From Denitrovibrio acetiphilus DSM 12809 (GTDB taxonomy: Bacteria > Chrysiogenota > Deferribacteres > Deferribacterales > Geovibrionaceae): DNA of 64,000 nucleotides. Positions 52,707 to 62,128 of this stretch are shown piece after piece. Within the stretch, counting starts at the first letter, position 1; each line of letters opens with the position of its first letter. A model generated the notes under the pieces. The model was not told where the DNA came from, ran no database searches, and saw only the letters and a list, made by a program, of their open reading frames with translations. Location: assembly GCF_000025725.1 (NCBI RefSeq), contig NC_013943.1:2046001-2110000 (forward strand). The letters run 5' to 3'. The position numbers and the translations under genes were made by a program.

Positions 52707-53345
52707 ATGTCAGACACCACACAGTTTTTCACCGAAGATGAAATTGACGCTCTTCAGGAGCTTATGAACATTGCTTTCGGGCAGGCAGCAGCAGAGCTGG
52801 CAGAGATAATAGACATATCTGTAAAGCTCAGCTTCCCTAAGCTCGAGACAGTGAAAGTCTGCGACTTGCCATGTAAAATCGCAGATGACACCAACAACAT
52901 GAGCAGATTCAACATCATAGAGCAGGTCTTCAGAGGAAAAGCCGGAGGTATAGCCTACCTGCTATTCCCAGCCGGCAGTGAAAAGGACTTCATCTCCATG
53001 TTTCACATGGACGGAGAAGAGAACGTAAATGACATCGTTATGGATGTCGAACGTGAAGTGCTTTCTGAAGTCGGAAACATACTAATCGGCGCCTGCGTCA
53101 GCAAAATATTTGATCTGCTTCAGACTTCCGTTGTTTACGCACCACCTGTCACTATGATTGGTCACAGTTTTGAGGAGCAGTTTTTCAAAGGACGTTTTTC
53201 TGATAATGATTTTGCAATCATGCTGAAAACGAACTTCTGCCTCAGCGAAAAAAAGATCGAGGGATTTCTCTTCCTCGTCAACAGTCACAGTTCTGTTGAA
53301 CCCCTTAAACAGGCACTTGCTAACCTTTTTGAGAGCTATGAATGA
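52707..53345 (+). CDS. CheC-like phosphatase
   Basis: This 212-residue protein has the two CheC active-site helices: ALQELMNIAFGQAA and LSEVGNILIGAC, each with the conserved E/D-x3-N pattern. CheC proteins remove the phosphate from CheY-type regulators. The adjacent receiver protein is the likely substrate. Its stop overlaps the next start (ATGA). Confidence 0.85.
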   Translation: MSDTTQFFTEDEIDALQELMNIAFGQAAAELAEIIDISVKLSFPKLETVKVCDLPCKIADDTNNMSRFNIIEQVFRGKAGGIAYLLFPAGSEKDFISMFHMDGEENVNDIVMDVEREVLSEVGNILIGACVSKIFDLLQTSVVYAPPVTMIGHSFEEQFFKGRFSDNDFAIMLKTNFCLSEKKIEGFLFLVNSHSSVEPLKQALANLFESYE

Positions 53346-54244
53346 TCAACTACGGTCATGTCATTGAGTCCATAAATATAGGCATAGTGCTTCTGGACAA
53401 AGACCTCAACATAACAGACTGGAACAACTGGATGGCACTGCACAGCGGTAAGGATGCCGACGATGTCAAAGGCAGAAATATCTATGATGTTTATCCGGAG
53501 CTTAATAGAAACTGCTTCATAAGAGGCTGTAAAACAGTTTTCACTTTTTCGAATCTTGTCTTCCTCTCTTCCAAACTGCACCAGTACCTCTTCCCTTTCA
53601 AGCTTCACGGGAGCTATTCCACTCTTTTTGAATTTATGCAGCAGAACTGCTACCTTATTCCTATCAAAGATGAAAAAGGTGTTATCGAAGGTCTGATGAT
53701 TAACATTCATGATGTAACGGAAAATGCCGTACTCGAAAGACACCTTAAAGAACTCAGCTATATTGACGGACTCACAGGTGCATACAACAGAAGAACTTTT
53801 GAACACAGGCTGGCAGAAGAGTTTAACAGACATAAGAGGGATGAGAAGCCTCTGGGCATTATCATGTTTGATCTCGACTTCTTTAAAAATATAAACGACA
53901 AATACGGACATCAGTTCGGAGACGTAGTCCTCCAGCAAACGGCAAAACTATGCAAAGAAAAACTCAGGACAGAAGATTTTCTTGCCAGATACGGCGGTGA
54001 AGAGTTTGTATGTCTCCTTATCAACCAGAATGTCGACCAGACGTACCTTGTGGCAGAACGCCTACGTGAAAGTCTGGAAAAAGCTGTCATAAGCAACGGA
54101 GATGTAAGCGTCAGCATCACTATAAGCATAGGAATATCTGATTCCAAATATGCATCAACTCCTGAGGAACTTATACAGTGCGCCGACAAGGCTCTCTACG
54201 AAGCTAAAAATAACGGCAGAAACACTGTAGTAAAAGTTATCTAG
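53342..54244 (+). CDS. PAS-GGDEF diguanylate cyclase
   Basis: This 300-residue enzyme has an N-terminal PAS domain (VIESINIGIVLLDKDLNITDWN) and a C-terminal GGDEF domain with YGGEEF in the active site, so it should make c-di-GMP. An I-site-like RxxD was not clear. It is translationally coupled to the CheC-like gene, linking a CheY/CheC module to c-di-GMP output. Confidence 0.9.
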   Translation: MINYGHVIESINIGIVLLDKDLNITDWNNWMALHSGKDADDVKGRNIYDVYPELNRNCFIRGCKTVFTFSNLVFLSSKLHQYLFPFKLHGSYSTLFEFMQQNCYLIPIKDEKGVIEGLMINIHDVTENAVLERHLKELSYIDGLTGAYNRRTFEHRLAEEFNRHKRDEKPLGIIMFDLDFFKNINDKYGHQFGDVVLQQTAKLCKEKLRTEDFLARYGGEEFVCLLINQNVDQTYLVAERLRESLEKAVISNGDVSVSITISIGISDSKYASTPEELIQCADKALYEAKNNGRNTVVKVI

Positions 54245-54254
54245 TCCACATCAC

Positions 54255-54935
54255 TTAATTTACTTTAAAAATGCCCGCAGTAATAAGAGGAAGCGGACTC
54301 GGACACAATGACTCTATCTCCGGCAAAGCACTTTCAGCACAATACCCCTTAAAGAAATATCCCTGCTCTCTCCCCTTCTCTGTGATTATCTGAATATGCG
54401 TATGGTGGTTCCAGCCTCCGTTTTCGTGCAGATCGCCTATCTCAGCTATCATGTCTCCGGCTTTAAGTGCCGCCCCTTCGGCAGGGAGAGTTTTAACACT
54501 CATATGCCCATACATAGAATAAAAAGGTTCTGAAGTACCAATAGCATGCCTAAGTATAGCATATCCTCCGTAATTCCCCTCCCCTTTCTCATAACCTGAT
54601 TCATACACAACACCATCCAGAGGAGCATAAACAGGTGTTCCTGCCGGAGCACATATATCAATTCCCAGATGATAATACCGCCTATCCACTGCCATCTGCT
54701 GATACTGAGATAATATAGACTCCCTGTTTTCCATATACATGCCTACTGCCCATGAGCTGCCCGATGCTTTTATAAAGTTATCGAAGCAGTCATTTATCCC
54801 TTCCGAATCGCCAGACATTTCAAGAAGCTCTTTAACCATAGACTCGTCCAGGATAATCATAAGCGGGTCACCACTTAAACGGACAACAGGGTGTACATTT
54901 ACATGCTTGTTCAAAAGAAAATACGGATATATCAT
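54255..54935 (-). CDS. M23-family metallopeptidase-like protein, no signal peptide
   Basis: This 226-residue protein has the LytM/M23 zinc motifs HLGID and HTHIQI, with APAGTPVYAPLDGVV between them, and YGHMS. Peptidases of this family cut peptidoglycan cross-links, but no signal peptide or membrane helix is visible at the N-terminus (MIYPYFLLNKHVNVHPVVRL). It may act elsewhere or be exported by another route. It is convergent with the diguanylate cyclase gene. Confidence 0.8.
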   Translation of the reverse strand: MIYPYFLLNKHVNVHPVVRLSGDPLMIILDESMVKELLEMSGDSEGINDCFDNFIKASGSSWAVGMYMENRESILSQYQQMAVDRRYYHLGIDICAPAGTPVYAPLDGVVYESGYEKGEGNYGGYAILRHAIGTSEPFYSMYGHMSVKTLPAEGAALKAGDMIAEIGDLHENGGWNHHTHIQIITEKGREQGYFFKGYCAESALPEIESLCPSPLPLITAGIFKVN

Positions 54936-55011
54936 TTATACCTCATCAGTTTCAAAGTGTACTTATTCAGTAATATATACATCAATATGCTATAAAGATA
55001 AATAATATATC

Positions 55012-55040
55012 TTGACAAAAAAGCATCAAGTAAGTAATTA
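55012..55040 (+). promoter_or_regulatory. Promoter of tRNA-Arg
   Basis: TTGACA (55012-55017), 17 bp, then TAATTA (55035-55040), ten bases before the tRNA. Confidence 0.65.
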
Positions 55041-55050
55041 TTTTTCTCCA

Positions 55051-55124
55051 GCCCTCGTAGCTCAGGAGGATAGAGCACTTGATTCCTAATCAAGGTGTCG
55101 CATGTTCGAGTCATGCCGAGGGCG
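55051..55124 (+). tRNA. tRNA-Arg (anticodon CCT)
   Basis: This is a 74-nt tRNA. Acceptor GCCCTCG pairs with CGAGGGC, the anticodon arm is CTTGATTCCTAATCAAG, and the T-loop contains TTCGAGTC. Discriminator G is present; CCA is not encoded. Confidence 0.95.
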
Positions 55125-55322
55125 TTTCTTATCTTTCAATAACTTATAAGATATTCAATAGCTTACGTCTTTATCTTTTAATCGTTTAAACTGTTTAGGA
55201 TTGCTCTGTATTGTAAAATTTTGAGTGTAGCTACACCCAGACGAAAGCACCAAAAAGGGAGATATTGAGACCGGAATACTTCTAATACATTCAGCCCGAA
55301 CTATCAGTATCAGTGATTTTAT

Positions 55323-55357
55323 AAAAAAACAGCCCCTCACATCTAAATGCAAGGGGC
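55323..55357 (-). terminator. Terminator of the kor operon
   Basis: On the minus strand GCCCCT (55357-55352) pairs with AGGGGC (55337-55332) around a 14-nt loop, followed by TG and a run of seven T. Confidence 0.7.
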
Positions 55358-55367
55358 AGATATAATG

Positions 55368-56189
55368 TTAAACGTATTCCTGTATAAGGTTTGTCACGTC
55401 TTTGGCTGTTATCCCCTTTGTGATCTCAGGGTGCTGCTCGTTATAAGCCGGTCTGTCGTACTGGCTGAACACGCCCAAGTGGTAGTGATCAGTGTCCTGA
55501 GCCAGCTCTATAGCTTTGTCGTGAGACGGTATCTCATCCATTTTTACAACTCTGTCATTATAATAGTCATACTTATATTCACCGCCGAAAGTTACGCATG
55601 GCTGAAGAACGTCTATCAATGCGAAACCGTTGTGTCTGATTCCGCCTTCGATAAGTTCTGCAAGCTGATCAGATTCGCCGGAATAACCTCTGGCAACATA
55701 TGTTGCGCCTGCTGCCATGGCAAGTATAAGTGGATTAAGCTGTGAGTCCACAACACCAAACGGTGTGGATTTTGAAACTGTCCCCTCCGGTGATGTCGGG
55801 GCAGCCTGACCAGTTGTAAGACCATATACTTTATTGTGATGAACTACATATGTGACGTCAATGTTTCTTCTGATAGCGTGTATAAGGTGCCCTATACCCA
55901 TCCCGTAACCGTCGCCGTCACCTCCGTTCACAAGAACTGTCATATCTGGGTTCGCCAGCTTGATACCAGTGGCAACAGGCAGAGCCCTACCGTGCAGTGC
56001 GTGAAATCCATAACTGCGTACATGGTTTATCATCTTACCGGAACACCCGATACCAGACACGAGAGCGAGTTTATGGGGTTCCATATCAACAGATGCAAGG
56101 GCTTTTTTGATACTGTTCCAGATTGCGAAGTTACCGCACCCTGGACACCATACAGGTATCTTCCCTGTGTTGTAATCAAGTGGTTTCAT
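55368..56189 (-). CDS. korB: 2-oxoacid:ferredoxin oxidoreductase beta subunit
   Basis: This 273-residue subunit binds thiamine diphosphate (GGDGDGYGMGIGHLIHA) and carries the CPGCGN motif at the N-terminus. With the alpha subunit it interconverts 2-oxoglutarate (or another 2-oxoacid) and succinyl-CoA using ferredoxin. It shares one base with the alpha gene. The KorB-like sequence suggests 2-oxoglutarate, but substrate is not certain. Confidence 0.92.
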   Translation of the reverse strand: MKPLDYNTGKIPVWCPGCGNFAIWNSIKKALASVDMEPHKLALVSGIGCSGKMINHVRSYGFHALHGRALPVATGIKLANPDMTVLVNGGDGDGYGMGIGHLIHAIRRNIDVTYVVHHNKVYGLTTGQAAPTSPEGTVSKSTPFGVVDSQLNPLILAMAAGATYVARGYSGESDQLAELIEGGIRHNGFALIDVLQPCVTFGGEYKYDYYNDRVVKMDEIPSHDKAIELAQDTDHYHLGVFSQYDRPAYNEQHPEITKGITAKDVTNLIQEYV

Positions 56190-57877
56190 TAAAGCACCTC
56201 CTTAACATATTCGAGGACTTCCTCGGTGAAGAAGGGGCGTCCGTCGTATTTCAGAAATTCTTTTTCGATGAGAATTCCGGTTTTCTTAGCTATCAGAGCC
56301 TTAAGCTGGGCGGTTTTATTATTCTCAAAAGCTACTAAATTCTTACCTTTTAATAGTTCTGCAACTTTGTCCCAGTTAAGGGGATTTACAGCAGGAAAGT
56401 GAATAAAATTGAATCTGTCTTCGCTTTTAATAGCTTCCAGCAGAATCTGCTTCATCGAACCGAAACATACAAAAGTAAGTTTTGCATCTTCTTTACCAAC
56501 GAGAAAAGGATGCGGCATTTCATCCGCAACGAAAGGTTCTTTTTTATACCTTCTGTCAGTTTGCTGTATACGCATTTCCGATGTGTCAGACACAAACCCT
56601 TTTTCATCGTGTTCGTTGCTGCTTGCTATAAAAAGTCCGCCGGGAGTGCCGGGTATGCTTCTTGTCCCGACCCCGTTCTCTGTTTCTTCATATCTAGGAA
56701 AATGTGCATATGGCTCGTCATCATTACCTTCAAATAGCGCACCTCTGTTGAGTTCGCCGTATGTAGGATTCATCTCGTTTGTCATAAACACAGATTCTGA
56801 GATAAATTTATCAAGAAGAATAATTGCAGGTATGTGATATTTTTCTGCTAAGTTAAAGGCGTCAAAGGTCTGTTCGTATGCTTCCCGAAGATCACCCGGA
56901 GTATAAACCGCACGGAGGAACTCCCCCTGAGATGCGTTAAGGGCATAGTGCAGATCCCCCTGCTCAGTCCACGTAGGCATACCTGTCGCAGGACCTGGTC
57001 TTTGTGAAAGAGCAACCACAACGGGTGTTTCGGTGATCGCCGCAAGCCCGAAACCTTCGTTCATCAATGCAAAACCGCCGCCGGATGTACCTGTCATGGC
57101 TCTGGCTCCGGCGTGTGCCGCACCTACAGCCATGTTTATGCCGGATATTTCGTCTTCTGTGTGTTTTACGACTATCCCGTAGTTGCGAGCCTGTTTCGCC
57201 AGAAAATGCAATATAGTGCTTGCGGGGGTCATAGGGTAAGTGCTGTAAAAGCTTACTCCGGCACGTATAGCGCCTATACTGACAGCTTCGTTGCCGGACA
57301 TTACCGCACATTTGCTGCACACATCAGCAGAAGAAACTTCCACACCTTCAATTTTCTTATCGCAGGCGTCAAAGCCGGCAAGGGCAGCTTTGACGTTGGG
57401 CTCTGCAATTTTAGCCGGATAGCTTCCCCTGACAACCTCCTCAAGTATATCCTTCGGCAAACCGAGCGCCGCTATAGATGCACCGAGTGCTGCGGTATTT
57501 TTCATAATCTCTTTACCATTGATGTCATCCACAAGTTTTTTCAGTGGGACATCAACCTTGTTCCCTTTTGCGCCGTCAGCTTTTTTAAGGTTTTCGAAAT
57601 CGCCTATCACAACAGTGTCATCATCAAAATGTTCTTTTTCAAAACAGACATCGGCGAGGGCAAGGTATATGTCTATACGTTTCCTCGGAGCATAAACAGG
57701 GTCTTTGGAGAAAACCATCTGATAGCTGTTGTAACCGCCTCTGATTAGTGACGGATATTCAAGGTATCCGTGTACATAGTAACCGCATTTTTTCAGAATA
57801 TTTGCAAAAACGGGCCCTATGGAGCTAATTCCAAATCCAGCCGGACCACCGACTTTCCAAGCGTATGTTTTGTTCAT
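56189..57877 (-). CDS. korA: 2-oxoacid:ferredoxin oxidoreductase alpha subunit (gamma-alpha fusion)
   Basis: This 562-residue subunit has the gamma domain first (AWKVGGPAGFGISSIGPVFANIL) and then the alpha part (MSGNEAVSIGAIRAGVSFYSTYPMTPASTIL, in short GNEAVSIGAI). This fused arrangement is usual for the kor type. It lies between korB and the AMMECR1 gene and probably feeds the TCA cycle, in the oxidative or reductive direction, together with the nearby sdh genes. Confidence 0.92.
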   Translation of the reverse strand: MNKTYAWKVGGPAGFGISSIGPVFANILKKCGYYVHGYLEYPSLIRGGYNSYQMVFSKDPVYAPRKRIDIYLALADVCFEKEHFDDDTVVIGDFENLKKADGAKGNKVDVPLKKLVDDINGKEIMKNTAALGASIAALGLPKDILEEVVRGSYPAKIAEPNVKAALAGFDACDKKIEGVEVSSADVCSKCAVMSGNEAVSIGAIRAGVSFYSTYPMTPASTILHFLAKQARNYGIVVKHTEDEISGINMAVGAAHAGARAMTGTSGGGFALMNEGFGLAAITETPVVVALSQRPGPATGMPTWTEQGDLHYALNASQGEFLRAVYTPGDLREAYEQTFDAFNLAEKYHIPAIILLDKFISESVFMTNEMNPTYGELNRGALFEGNDDEPYAHFPRYEETENGVGTRSIPGTPGGLFIASSNEHDEKGFVSDTSEMRIQQTDRRYKKEPFVADEMPHPFLVGKEDAKLTFVCFGSMKQILLEAIKSEDRFNFIHFPAVNPLNWDKVAELLKGKNLVAFENNKTAQLKALIAKKTGILIEKEFLKYDGRPFFTEEVLEYVKEVL

Positions 57878-57889
57878 AGACCATCCTCT

Positions 57890-58444
57890 TTAGATCAGGT
57901 TGTTTTCATTAAATACAAGAGCCTCGAAACTAAGTATCTCTGTGTCGGCTTCCTTCCATGCATCTTCCGGCAATCCTGCCTTGACACATGTCTGATTAAG
58001 AAATGTTTCTCTGTCCCAGCCATTTTCAACAGCCACCTGCGGAAGGAGCACTCCTCTACTGAGACCCTTGAGTATATAGATTCCGTCCCTGCCAACTGTT
58101 ATTTCTTCAGCAGAGGCCTTAACCATAGGTGAAAGAATAGAAATTTCTATATTGCATATGCAGAGCTCATCAACTGACAGAGGACCGAATCTCGGATCTG
58201 CAAATGCAGCCTTACAAGCCATCTCTGATACATTTTTAACAATATTGAGGTCGCTTCTGAAATTCCCTATACAGCCCCTCAGCCGTCCTCTTATATTAAG
58301 ACTAACAAAGCACCCGCTCTCAAAGTTCAGCTCTTTCGGTATCTCTTCAGGCTCATAGGCAGCACCCTGCTGATAAGACCGGATGCTCTCTCTTGCAGTT
58401 TTTAAAAGTAGAGCTCTTGCCTCTCTGCCAATTTCAAATTTCAT
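57890..58444 (-). CDS. AmmeMemoRadiSam system protein A (AMMECR1 domain)
   Basis: This 184-residue protein has the AMMECR1 core (FVSLNIRGRLRGCIGNF) and LPQVAVENGWDRETFLNQTC. The family occurs with a Memo-like protein and a radical-SAM enzyme in many anaerobes; those partners are not in this window. It is 12 bp upstream of korA and likely co-transcribed. Function is unknown. Confidence 0.88.
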   Translation of the reverse strand: MKFEIGREARALLLKTARESIRSYQQGAAYEPEEIPKELNFESGCFVSLNIRGRLRGCIGNFRSDLNIVKNVSEMACKAAFADPRFGPLSVDELCICNIEISILSPMVKASAEEITVGRDGIYILKGLSRGVLLPQVAVENGWDRETFLNQTCVKAGLPEDAWKEADTEILSFEALVFNENNLI

Positions 58445-58884
58445 TAATCACCCGGAAATAATATAAGTGCATACAAACAATTAAACCGTTTCGATTTGTG
58501 TTTGTCAACATTGATAGCTGCGAATCTCTGCCATGTGTACCAATGGTGGATATGAATACAGCACCATGATAGTTCTAAAAAGTGTAGAATATTTCCTGAG
58601 TGTAAATTTTTCTTAAGTATCAGTGAATATTGTGAGCACAGGTAAACAAAAAGAGACCACCTTCAGCTCCTACCCATAACAAGCGAGTTGGCTTTTTATA
58701 ACAGAGTTTAATAATATATAATTTATAGACAGTGTCAGGAAATCGTTTGTTTTATTGGGAAAAAATGAAATATATGCTGTATATTGTATACAATCTGGTT
58801 GACATGCCACACTCATTATGATAGTAAAAATAATTGAGATTTTAACAGTGTTTGTATCTTAAAAACTTTTTTCAGGAGTGTAAG
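58445..58884. other. 440-bp intergenic region upstream of sdhC
   Basis: This divergent promoter region has no gene. A perfect 12-bp palindrome, ATTGTATACAAT (58783-58794), lies 5 bp before TTGACA (58799-58804), which is followed after 17 bp by TAGTAA. The palindrome is a candidate operator for sdh. Confidence 0.5.
58783..58827 (+). promoter_or_regulatory. Candidate sdh promoter and operator
   Basis: TTGACA (58799-58804) and TAGTAA (58822-58827) are 17 bp apart. The 12-bp palindrome at 58783-58794 abuts the -35 box, an activator-type position. Confidence 0.5.
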
Positions 58885-59241
58885 ATGCCAAGGAAAGACC
58901 TTGTAACCTACCCAAAGAAAACTGGGTACCGCAAACACCCCGGAATGGTAGCATGGCTTCTTCACCGTATCACAGGTGTGATTATCGGATCTTATCTGAT
59001 TATGCACATACTTGGTGTATCCGGTGTTGTTGCTCCGTTCCAGAGTGTTGTTTCGCTTTCGTTTGTGAAAGCTCTTCTTCTTGCCAGCTTCTCTTATCAT
59101 GCGTTTAACGGTGTAAGAATCCTTCTAATGGAATTCGGCGCTGCTGCAGAGAGAGAAACGTTTAAGAAGTATTTTATGGCCGTAGTTTTTCTCACACTAG
59201 TAATAACCATCATCGGTATAATACCGATCTTTACAGCGTAA
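58885..59241 (+). CDS. sdhC: Succinate dehydrogenase/fumarate reductase cytochrome b subunit
   Basis: This 118-residue membrane anchor has three helices and a conserved WLLHRITGVIIGSYLIMHI with the haem-ligand His pattern. ATG at 58885 has AGGAG 6 nt upstream; a frame from 58852 lacks one. It is the first gene of sdhCDAB. Confidence 0.9.
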   Translation: MPRKDLVTYPKKTGYRKHPGMVAWLLHRITGVIIGSYLIMHILGVSGVVAPFQSVVSLSFVKALLLASFSYHAFNGVRILLMEFGAAAERETFKKYFMAVVFLTLVITIIGIIPIFTA

Positions 59242-59253
59242 GGGGGAACTGGA

Positions 59254-59562
59254 ATGAATAACTACAAATATATGGGTGCCAGTGATTCTGGTACAGTCGG
59301 ATGGCTTATGCAAAGGGTTTCAGGTGCTATCCTGATTCTCGTTGTGTTCGTACACTTTTTCTCCATGATCAAAGGCGGAAGCGCTGGTATGATGCAGATC
59401 ATCACAGGTCCTGCCGCTGCTTTTGGTGTATTTCACACATTTAACGGCTTTAAAATGATAACCGACGACTATGTCCCCAGTGAAGGCTGGAGAGGCGTGA
59501 TATACGGCGCTTACTGGATATGCGCTATCACACTCGTGATTCTCGCCGTTAAGGTAATGTAA
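59254..59562 (+). CDS. sdhD: Succinate dehydrogenase membrane anchor subunit
   Basis: This 102-residue protein has three hydrophobic segments and WLMQRVSGAILILVVFVHFF, with His in the second segment (VFHTFNGFKMI) as in SdhD-type anchors. It lies 12 bp after sdhC and 13 bp before sdhA. With SdhC it binds quinone. Confidence 0.85.
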   Translation: MNNYKYMGASDSGTVGWLMQRVSGAILILVVFVHFFSMIKGGSAGMMQIITGPAAAFGVFHTFNGFKMITDDYVPSEGWRGVIYGAYWICAITLVILAVKVM

Positions 59563-59575
59563 GGAGTTATAAGGT

Positions 59576-61345
59576 ATGTCAGTAAAAATTGAATATCATA
59601 AGTTTGATGTTGTTGTTGTTGGTGCGGGCGGTGCCGGTCTTAATGCGGCACAGGTTGCTTCTCAGCACTGCAAAACAGCTGTTGTGTCTGAGGTTTACCC
59701 TACCAGATCACACACCATTTCTGCACAGGGCGGTATCTCTGCTGCACTTGGTAATCTGGAAGAAGACCACTGGCACTGGCACATGTTTGATACAGTGAAA
59801 GGTTCCGACTATCTTGCGGATCAGGATGCTTGCGAGTATATGACAAAACAAGCTCCGGAGATGATCATCGCTCTTGAACACATTGGTCTCCCTTTCTCCA
59901 GAACTCCCGATGGCAAAATTGCCCAGAGACCTTTCGGCGGTCACACTGCGGAGTTCGGTAAAAGAGCTGTAAAAAGAGCCTGCTATGCTGCTGACCGTAC
60001 TGGTCATGCTATGCTTCAGACTCTGTACGAAAAATCTGTTGATCAGGGTACACACTTTTACAGTGAATTTTATGCTCTTGAGCTTCTTGTTAACGAAGGT
60101 CAGGTTAACGGTGTACTCTGTTACGATATCCAGAACGGCGAACTCCACATATTTAACGCAAAAGCTATAGTTTTTGCCACTGGTGGTAACTGCCGTATCT
60201 TCCAGACAAATTCCAATGCCCACATCAATACAGGTGACGGTCTCGCTCTCGCTATGAGAAAAGGGATGAGCTGGTCTGATGCTGAGTTCTTTCAGTTCCA
60301 CCCGACAGGCATTTACGGTGCAGGTAACCTCATTACCGAGGGTGTACGTGGCGAGGGCGGTATACTACTGAATGCTCAGGGCGAACGTTTCATGGAGAGA
60401 TATGCTCCTACCATCAAAGACCTCGCACCTAGGGATATTGTTTCCCGTTCGATGATGCTTGAGGTTCTTCAGGGGCGCGGCGTAGGCCCTAACAAAGATC
60501 ACGTTCTTCTTAAAATCGATCACATCGGTGCTGAAAACATCATGGAGAAACTTCCTGGTATCCACGAACTCTCCCTTGTTTTTGCCGGTGTTGACTGTAC
60601 GAAAGAGCCGATTCCTGTTACTCCGACAGCTCACTACCAGAATGGTGGTATCGCAACCGGATACCTTACACAGGTTATCAAAGGCAACATGGATGGTGAA
60701 GAATATGTACCCGGTCTTTTTGCTGCGGGTGAGTGTGCTTCCGCTTCTGTCCACGGTGCTAACAGGCTTGGTACTAACTCACTCCTTGACCTTGTTGTAT
60801 TTGGTCGTACTGCCGGTGAGCAGGCTGCTAAATATGCAGCAGAAAATACTCTTGTTCCTCTCGCTGAGGATGCAGGCAGTGAAGGTCTGGCAACACTCAA
60901 TAAGTTCGCGAATGCTGATGGTAAACACACATTCGGCGAAATTTGGGGCGAGCTTACAGACGTTATGCAGAAGAAGATGTCCGTGTTCAGAACAGAAGAA
61001 CTCATGACAGAATGTTATGCGGAACTCCTTGAGATAGAGGCTAAAATGGATGACTATAAAGTCAATGATAAGTCTTCCGTTTATAACCTCGACCTTATTG
61101 AGGCGCTTGAGCTTAACAACATGATTCTTGTTGCAAAATCCTGTACACAGGCAGCTCTCCTCAGAAAAGAGTCTCGTGGCGGTCACTTCCGTGATGACTA
61201 TCCGGACAGAGACGATGCGAACTTCCTCAAGCACACAGAAGTGTATCTTGAAGAAGACCTCAAGACACCTAGGGTAGAGTACAGAAAGGTTCGTCAGCAA
61301 CCTCTTACTGTTGAATCTTTCCCTCCAAAACCTAGAGTCTATTAA
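59576..61345 (+). CDS. sdhA: Succinate dehydrogenase/fumarate reductase flavoprotein subunit
   Basis: This 589-residue FAD subunit has the Rossmann motif VVVVGAGGAGLNAA, the covalent FAD His in SHTISAQGG, the substrate-binding HPTGI, and the proton-shuttle Arg region (NAQGERFMERYAP), then HGANRLGTNS. All catalytic motifs are intact, in contrast to the periplasmic reductase at 10.2 kb. It oxidises succinate in the TCA cycle or works in reverse. Confidence 0.96.
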   Translation: MSVKIEYHKFDVVVVGAGGAGLNAAQVASQHCKTAVVSEVYPTRSHTISAQGGISAALGNLEEDHWHWHMFDTVKGSDYLADQDACEYMTKQAPEMIIALEHIGLPFSRTPDGKIAQRPFGGHTAEFGKRAVKRACYAADRTGHAMLQTLYEKSVDQGTHFYSEFYALELLVNEGQVNGVLCYDIQNGELHIFNAKAIVFATGGNCRIFQTNSNAHINTGDGLALAMRKGMSWSDAEFFQFHPTGIYGAGNLITEGVRGEGGILLNAQGERFMERYAPTIKDLAPRDIVSRSMMLEVLQGRGVGPNKDHVLLKIDHIGAENIMEKLPGIHELSLVFAGVDCTKEPIPVTPTAHYQNGGIATGYLTQVIKGNMDGEEYVPGLFAAGECASASVHGANRLGTNSLLDLVVFGRTAGEQAAKYAAENTLVPLAEDAGSEGLATLNKFANADGKHTFGEIWGELTDVMQKKMSVFRTEELMTECYAELLEIEAKMDDYKVNDKSSVYNLDLIEALELNNMILVAKSCTQAALLRKESRGGHFRDDYPDRDDANFLKHTEVYLEEDLKTPRVEYRKVRQQPLTVESFPPKPRVY

Positions 61346-61362
61346 GGGGAGGATGTACTAAT

Positions 61363-62070
61363 ATGAAAACAGTTACTTTTGAAATATTCAGGTATGACCC
61401 TGACAAAGATAAAGAAGCATATTATCAGACATATCAGGTCGAAATCAGAAGACCCGGTTACCTGATGCTTGATGCTCTGAACCAGATTAAATGGGAACAG
61501 GATCCAACTTTGACATACCGCCGTTCTTGCCGTGAAGGTGTTTGCGGTTCTGACGGTATAAACGTTAACGGTGTTAACATGCTCTCATGTATGACAAAAG
61601 TTGAAGATCTCGGTGCAGATCACATTATAATTCAGCCACTGCCTGGTATGAACGTAATGAGAGACCTGGTTACTGACGTTGATGATTTCTTTAACAAATT
61701 CATCACTGTTAAGCCTTATCTTATCAGAAAATCTCCTAACCCTGATAAAGAGATCTACCAGTCTCCGGAAGACCGTAAAAAACTTGATGGTCTTTATGAG
61801 TGTATCCTTTGCGGATGCTGCTCTTCTTCCTGTCCTTCCTACTGGGCTGACAAGAAGTATCTCGGACCTAATGCATTCCTCAGAGCGTGGAGATACATAG
61901 TAGACTCCAGAGATGAGGGAGCAGAAGAGCGCCTGCCGATGCTTAACGACAAGCACGGTGTTTGGAGATGCCATACTATCTACAACTGTGTGGAAGCATG
62001 TCCGAAAGAACTCAACCCGACAGAAGCTATTATGAATATCAGAAAGCTTCTCCTCGATAACCAAGTTTAA
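61363..62070 (+). CDS. sdhB: Succinate dehydrogenase/fumarate reductase iron-sulfur subunit
   Basis: This 235-residue subunit has the 2Fe-2S motif (CREGVCGSDG plus a later Cys), the 4Fe-4S motif (CILCGCCSSSCP) and the 3Fe-4S motif (CHTIYNCVEACP). It passes electrons between SdhA and the membrane quinone site. It is the last gene of the operon, followed by a terminator. Confidence 0.96.
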   Translation: MKTVTFEIFRYDPDKDKEAYYQTYQVEIRRPGYLMLDALNQIKWEQDPTLTYRRSCREGVCGSDGINVNGVNMLSCMTKVEDLGADHIIIQPLPGMNVMRDLVTDVDDFFNKFITVKPYLIRKSPNPDKEIYQSPEDRKKLDGLYECILCGCCSSSCPSYWADKKYLGPNAFLRAWRYIVDSRDEGAEERLPMLNDKHGVWRCHTIYNCVEACPKELNPTEAIMNIRKLLLDNQV

Positions 62071-62099
62071 TAGTTTAGGATATCGACACTTTTATATAG

Positions 62100-62128
62100 A
62101 AGGGGAGCCATCTGGTTCCCCTTTTTTT
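62100..62128 (+). terminator. Terminator of sdhCDAB
   Basis: GGGGAGCC (62102-62109) pairs with GGTTCCCC (62114-62121), followed by seven T. The rest of the gap to 62456 shows no gene or clear signal. Confidence 0.8.
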
